Source of the DNA: JBJENW01 sp051880395
GTDB taxonomy: Bacteria > Bacillota > Clostridia > Lachnospirales > Lachnospiraceae
Length of the DNA: 9,315 nt
Assembly: GCA_051880395.1 (NCBI GenBank)
Contig: JBJENW010000276.1
Coordinates: forward strand, 1-9,315
Direction of reading: 5' to 3'
Shown: in pieces, positions 6,015-9,315 of the stretch
Numbering within the stretch: position 1 is the stretch's first letter
Layout of the letters: each line of letters opens with the position of its first letter
Notes under the pieces: model-generated
Databases searched by the model: none
What the model was told of the DNA's origin: nothing
The model's input: the letters and a program-made list of their open reading frames with translations, nothing else
Program-made: the position numbers and the translations under genes

Positions 6015-7703
6015 ATGGAAACAGAATTTAAATTCAACACAATCCCTTATCAGAGAGTAACGATCGAGGAATATCAAAAAGAAGCAGAAGCATTGATCGC
6101 AAAATTCAAAAGCTGTGCTTCCGGAAAAGAACAGCTGGCAGTGCATAAAGAGATGGAAGCATTAGTGGATAAATTTCAGACCGCATGTACGGTGGCAACA
6201 ATCCGGCATGATGCGAATACCGTTGACCCGTTTTATAAAGAGGAACAGGATTATTATGATAAAATTTATCCACAAGTGCAGTCCATTGAAAATACATATC
6301 GAAAACTGGTATATGAATCTCCATTTCGGGAGGAATTAGAGGCAGTGCTCGGAAAGATTTCGTTTCAGCGGATCGAATTTGCGTTGAAATCCATGGACGA
6401 AACCAGTGTTCCTCTAATGCAGGAGGAAAATGCACTGGTGACCCGGTATCAGGAATTGATCGCAAGTGCAAAAATCCAGTTCCATGGGGAAGAATTGAAT
6501 CTTTCTTTATTGCAAAAATATTTAAAAAGTGCAGACAGAAACGTGCGTAAAGAGGCAAATGCGAAACAGTCAGAATTCTTTTTATCGATCGCGGATGAAC
6601 TGGATGAAATTTACGATCAACTGGTAAAAAACAGAACTGCGCAGGCAAACGCATTAGGGTATTCTACTTTTACAGAGCTGGGATATTACCGTATGAACCG
6701 GATTTCCTATGACCGAAAAGCGGTAGAGACATTTCGGGATGAGGTAAAAAAATATCTGGTCCCAGTGGCCGAAAAGCTGCATGACAAGAGGCGACAGAGA
6801 CTGGGGCTGGAAAAACTGAGTTTTATTGATGAGAATGTCTATTTCCCATATGGAAATCCGGCACCGAAAGGAACGGCAGAGGATATTTTTGCAGCGGGAA
6901 AGAAAATGTATAGCGAACTTTCACCGGAGACAAAAGAATTTTTTGATTATATGTTAGAACATGATCTGTTTGAAGTGCTCGGACGCAAAAATAAAAATGC
7001 CGGCGGTTATATGACCACGATTGCGGATTATGATCATGCACCGTTTATCTATGCGAATTTTAATGGAACAAGCGGAGATGTAGATGTCATTACACATGAG
7101 TGTGGACATGCATTTCAGGGATTTATCACGAGAAATTATCCATACAGCGAATATAATGATATCGCGATGGAAACGGCAGAAACACACTCCATGTCGATGG
7201 AATTTTTTACGGAAAAATACATGGAATATTTTTTCGGTGACAAGGCGGATGATTACCGGACCCTGCACATTGAGGATGCGTTTACCTTTATTCCGTATGG
7301 CTGCATGGTAGATGAATTCCAGCATATCGTATACGACAATCCGAATCTGACGCCGAACGAGCGTAAGAGAGAATGGCAGAAATTAGAGAAGCAGTATAAA
7401 CCACATTTGAACTATGAGGATGCATTCTTCGGAAATGGCGGATTCTGGCAGAAGCAGTCACACATTTATTGTAACCCGTTTTATTATATTGATTATTGTC
7501 TGGCACAGACCAGTGCATTCCAATTTAAGCTGAAAATGGATGAAGATTATGCGGATGCATGGAAAAAATATCTAGAATTTTGCAAGGAATCTGCGAAGGA
7601 GCCGTATGGAACCATGCTGCATCATGTTGGTCTGAAATCGCCGTTAGAAGAAGGCTGTGTCCGGGAAATTTCGCAAAAGATAGAAGAAAGACTCCTTTCA
7701 TAA
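6015..7703 (+). CDS. M3-family zinc oligoendopeptidase (PepF-like)
   Basis: This is a predicted cytoplasmic zinc metallopeptidase that cuts short peptides, probably in peptide recycling or nutrition. The 562-residue product has the zinc motif HECGH at 361-365 (H361 and H365 as ligands, E362 as general base). About 21-24 residues later comes the segment METAETHSMSMEF, which should supply the third zinc ligand, E389 or E386. The preceding NGTSGDVDVITHE, the C-terminal tyrosine-rich stretch NPFYYIDYCLAQ (487-498) and the overall length are typical of the M3 oligoendopeptidases that form a sister group to PepF. There is no signal peptide or membrane segment. The gene appears complete and intact. 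It lies downstream of the 152-bp palindromic leader, which may influence its expression, and only 14 bases before the transporter gene, so the two are probably co-transcribed. Substrate range cannot be told from sequence. Confidence 0.95.
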   Translation: METEFKFNTIPYQRVTIEEYQKEAEALIAKFKSCASGKEQLAVHKEMEALVDKFQTACTVATIRHDANTVDPFYKEEQDYYDKIYPQVQSIENTYRKLVYESPFREELEAVLGKISFQRIEFALKSMDETSVPLMQEENALVTRYQELIASAKIQFHGEELNLSLLQKYLKSADRNVRKEANAKQSEFFLSIADELDEIYDQLVKNRTAQANALGYSTFTELGYYRMNRISYDRKAVETFRDEVKKYLVPVAEKLHDKRRQRLGLEKLSFIDENVYFPYGNPAPKGTAEDIFAAGKKMYSELSPETKEFFDYMLEHDLFEVLGRKNKNAGGYMTTIADYDHAPFIYANFNGTSGDVDVITHECGHAFQGFITRNYPYSEYNDIAMETAETHSMSMEFFTEKYMEYFFGDKADDYRTLHIEDAFTFIPYGCMVDEFQHIVYDNPNLTPNERKREWQKLEKQYKPHLNYEDAFFGNGGFWQKQSHIYCNPFYYIDYCLAQTSAFQFKLKMDEDYADAWKKYLEFCKESAKEPYGTMLHHVGLKSPLEEGCVREISQKIEERLLS

Positions 7704-7705
7704 GA

Positions 7706-7713
7706 GAAGGTGG
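7706..7713 (+). promoter_or_regulatory. Ribosome binding site that decides the MATE start
   Basis: GAAGGTGG at 7706-7713 sits just after the peptidase stop (7701-7703) and 4 bases before the ATG at 7718. The same frame is open upstream to an ATG at 7559, but that would overlap 145 bases of the peptidase gene and add 53 residues that look nothing like a MATE protein, so 7718 is preferred. Confidence 0.8.
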
Positions 7714-7717
7714 AAAA

Positions 7718-9043
7718 ATGACTGAAGGAAAAATTTGGATAAAAATGGTAAAATTTGCATTCCCGTTATTCCTCGGAAACCTGTTTCAGCAGTTATACAG
7801 TATCGTGGATTCTCTGGTGGTGGGAAATGTTCTGGGAAAAGAAGACCTGGCAGCAGTTACATCATCGGGAAGTCTGATCTTTATGATGGTGGGATTTGTA
7901 CAGGGACTTTTCATGGGAGCCAGTGTGATCATCTCCCGTTCGATCGGCGCAAAGGATGAGAAAAGAGTTGCGGCAGCGGTACATACTTCGCTTGCATTCT
8001 CGCTTTTGGCTGGAATTGCGCTGATGATTGTGGGCGTAGCGTTTACACCGCATATGTTAAAACGGATGGGGACACCTGTGGATGTCATGCCGCGTTCTGT
8101 TCTGTATTTTCGCGTGTATTTCTATGGCGCTGTCGGTGCGGTTGTCTACAATGCAGCGACCGGTGTGTTTAATGCGATCGGAGACAGCAGACATCCGCTA
8201 TACTACCTGGTAACTTCTTCGATCATGAATGTGCTTTTGGATATTTTATTTGTAGCAGTTTTTCAAATCGGAATTGCAGGAGCTGCACTGGCAACCTGTG
8301 TCTCACAGTTTGTCAGTGCCATACTGTGTGTCAGAAAATTAACAAAAATCAGCGGCCCGGCCAGAGTTTCCTTAAAAAAGATCCGCATCCGGCCGGCGGA
8401 GTTGAAACAGATTCTGGTCCTCGGTATCCCGGCAGGAATTCAGAATTCTGTGATCGCGATCGCAAATGTGGTGGTTCAGTCGAATATCAATGCCTTTGGT
8501 TCTGTGGCAATGGCGGGATGTGGTACGTATTCGAAACTGGAAGGATTCGCATTTTTGCCGATCACCAGTTTTAGTATGGCACTGACCACGTTTATCGGAC
8601 AGAACCTGGGCGCAAAAAAATTTGACAGAGTAAAAAAAGGAGCGAGATTCGGTATCATTGCAGGCATTTCGCTCGCAGAGCTGATCGGCATTGTTTTAGT
8701 TATCTTTGCGCCAACCTTTGTCGGGTTTTTCAACAGAGATCCACAAGTCATCCGATACGGAGTGATGCAGGCCAGAACCGAGGCATTGTTTTTCTTTTTA
8801 CTTGCCTTATCCCACTGCTTTGCGGGAATTTTTCGTGGCGCTGGAAAAACGAAAATACCGATGCTTGTCATGCTTGCCTACTGGTGTGTGGTCCGCATCA
8901 TCTACATTACCTGCGTGACGCATTTTATTCCAAGCATACGCGTGATCTTCTGGGCATATCCACTGACTTGGTCCCTTAGTTCGATCACTTTTATCATTTA
9001 CTACTTTAAGGGAAACTGGATGCACGCCTTTAAAGATAATTGA
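7718..9043 (+). CDS. MATE-family multidrug/Na+ (or H+) antiporter
   Basis: This integral membrane protein is expected to export cationic or other small molecules in exchange for Na+ or H+. The 441-residue product is the normal MATE length and is hydrophobic throughout, with about 12 predicted membrane segments in two related halves. The N half begins with the family signature GNLFQQLYSIVDSLVVGNVL and has the repeat ASVIISRSIGAKDEKRV. The C half has the matching LGIPAGIQNSVIAIANV and LTTFIGQNLGAKKFDRV, showing the internal duplication of MATE proteins. The short N-terminus lacks a cleavable signal, as is usual. The gene follows the M3 peptidase by 14 bases and probably shares its transcript. 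No strong terminator is seen after the stop; the next structured element is the stem-loop at 9090-9116. The substrate is unknown; DinF- or NorM-level assignment is not possible from this window. Confidence 0.95.
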   Translation: MTEGKIWIKMVKFAFPLFLGNLFQQLYSIVDSLVVGNVLGKEDLAAVTSSGSLIFMMVGFVQGLFMGASVIISRSIGAKDEKRVAAAVHTSLAFSLLAGIALMIVGVAFTPHMLKRMGTPVDVMPRSVLYFRVYFYGAVGAVVYNAATGVFNAIGDSRHPLYYLVTSSIMNVLLDILFVAVFQIGIAGAALATCVSQFVSAILCVRKLTKISGPARVSLKKIRIRPAELKQILVLGIPAGIQNSVIAIANVVVQSNINAFGSVAMAGCGTYSKLEGFAFLPITSFSMALTTFIGQNLGAKKFDRVKKGARFGIIAGISLAELIGIVLVIFAPTFVGFFNRDPQVIRYGVMQARTEALFFFLLALSHCFAGIFRGAGKTKIPMLVMLAYWCVVRIIYITCVTHFIPSIRVIFWAYPLTWSLSSITFIIYYFKGNWMHAFKDN

Positions 9044-9089
9044 AAATAGAAAATCTTCATGGTAAACGCAAGCTTTCTGTCGGTACATG

Positions 9090-9116
9090 CACTTACGCTT
9101 TATATGAGCGTAAGTG
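9090..9116 (+). other. Perfect 10-bp stem-loop at the gene-side end of the right repeat
   Basis: CACTTACGCT (9090-9099) pairs perfectly with AGCGTAAGTG (9107-9116) around a 7-base loop TTATATG. No T-run follows, so it is not a typical terminator of the MATE gene, although it could slow or stop transcription. The left repeat has the counterpart at about 323-346, with the same loop and several base changes that keep pairing as G-U in the - strand RNA. Confidence 0.7.
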
Positions 9117-9315
9117 TTGCGGCCACTACTTTGTTGGCTTCCCGAAACGGTATCGACTCCACCACATTTTGGGGGCGGTTGTGCGAAACAGATCTCAGCC
9201 GGGGGATTCCTATGCGGACGTTTCCGGGATTCGGGCAGGCACAGAACACGGGTGGCATCTGACAGAGTGGCTTGGCAGAAATGAAGTAAGTTTTCGACGG
9301 GCAGTTCTGCGAAGC
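9092..9315 (+). repeat. Right copy of ~223-bp inverted repeat (truncated by window end)
   Basis: The + strand here is about 88% identical to the - strand of 124-346. The copies agree best over about 9180-9315, including AACACGGGTGGCATC and GGGCAGTTCTGCGAAGC. The window ends at the base that corresponds to position 124, so it cannot be seen whether the 113-nt palindrome that follows the left copy also follows this one. A frame reading RTFPGFGQAQNTGG is shared with the left copy, but it is stopped by TGA at 9260-9262 here and open in the left copy, so I treat it as non-coding. The two copies point away from the four genes between them. Confidence 0.8.

Noticed and set aside
7559..7717. Upstream extension of the MATE gene to an ATG at 7559
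   Set aside because: It would overlap the M3 peptidase gene by 145 bases; the added residues are unlike MATE proteins, and a good ribosome binding site precedes the ATG at 7718.
9059..9262. 67-codon open frame on the + strand in the right repeat
   Set aside because: It has no convincing ribosome binding site, its start lies outside the repeat, and its stop position differs from the left copy.
1..9315. CRISPR array, tRNA, rRNA, integrase or transposase
   Set aside because: I saw no regularly spaced short repeats, no cloverleaf or rRNA sequence and no recombinase motifs on either strand.

Overview
The window looks like chromosomal DNA from a Clostridia (Firmicutes) bacterium, most likely Lachnospiraceae. 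This is inferred from moderately AT-rich codon use, strong purine-rich AGGAGG-type ribosome binding sites, TTG and GTG starts, a class II HelD-type helicase and the style of the M3 peptidase and MATE proteins. No phage, plasmid or transposase gene is visible. Nothing in the sequence fixes the species.

Layout: four genes, all on the + strand. (1) Bases 1-405 hold no convincing gene. They contain a 113-nt foldback palindrome at the very edge and a ~223-bp repeat (124-346). (2) A consensus-like sigma-70 promoter (406-434) drives recQ (501-2435), a RecQ helicase with an unusual C-terminal half. (3) A structured leader repeat (about 2446-2565) precedes a 1048-residue protein (2588-5734). Its first ~700 residues are a HelD/UvrD-type superfamily 1 helicase. 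Its last ~220 residues resemble the N-terminal beta-sandwich domain of family 31 glycoside hydrolases, without the catalytic barrel. (4) A second, fuller copy of the leader repeat (5811-5962), an almost complete 152-bp palindrome, precedes an M3-family oligoendopeptidase (6015-7703). (5) Fourteen bases later comes a MATE-family efflux transporter (7718-9043), probably co-transcribed with the peptidase. (6) The window ends in a second copy, inverted, of the ~223-bp repeat (about 9092-9315), cut off by the window edge.

How the parts fit: RecQ (DNA repair and fork processing) and the HelD-like protein (HelD relatives remove stalled RNA polymerase from DNA) are both nucleic-acid motors but need not act together. 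The peptidase and transporter look like an ordinary two-gene unit. No defence or biosynthetic system is evident. The unusual material is the helicase/sugar-enzyme-domain fusion, the pair of co-oriented palindromic leader elements whose arm differences are mostly G-U-compatible in the gene-sense RNA, and the outward-pointing inverted repeats that bracket the four genes.
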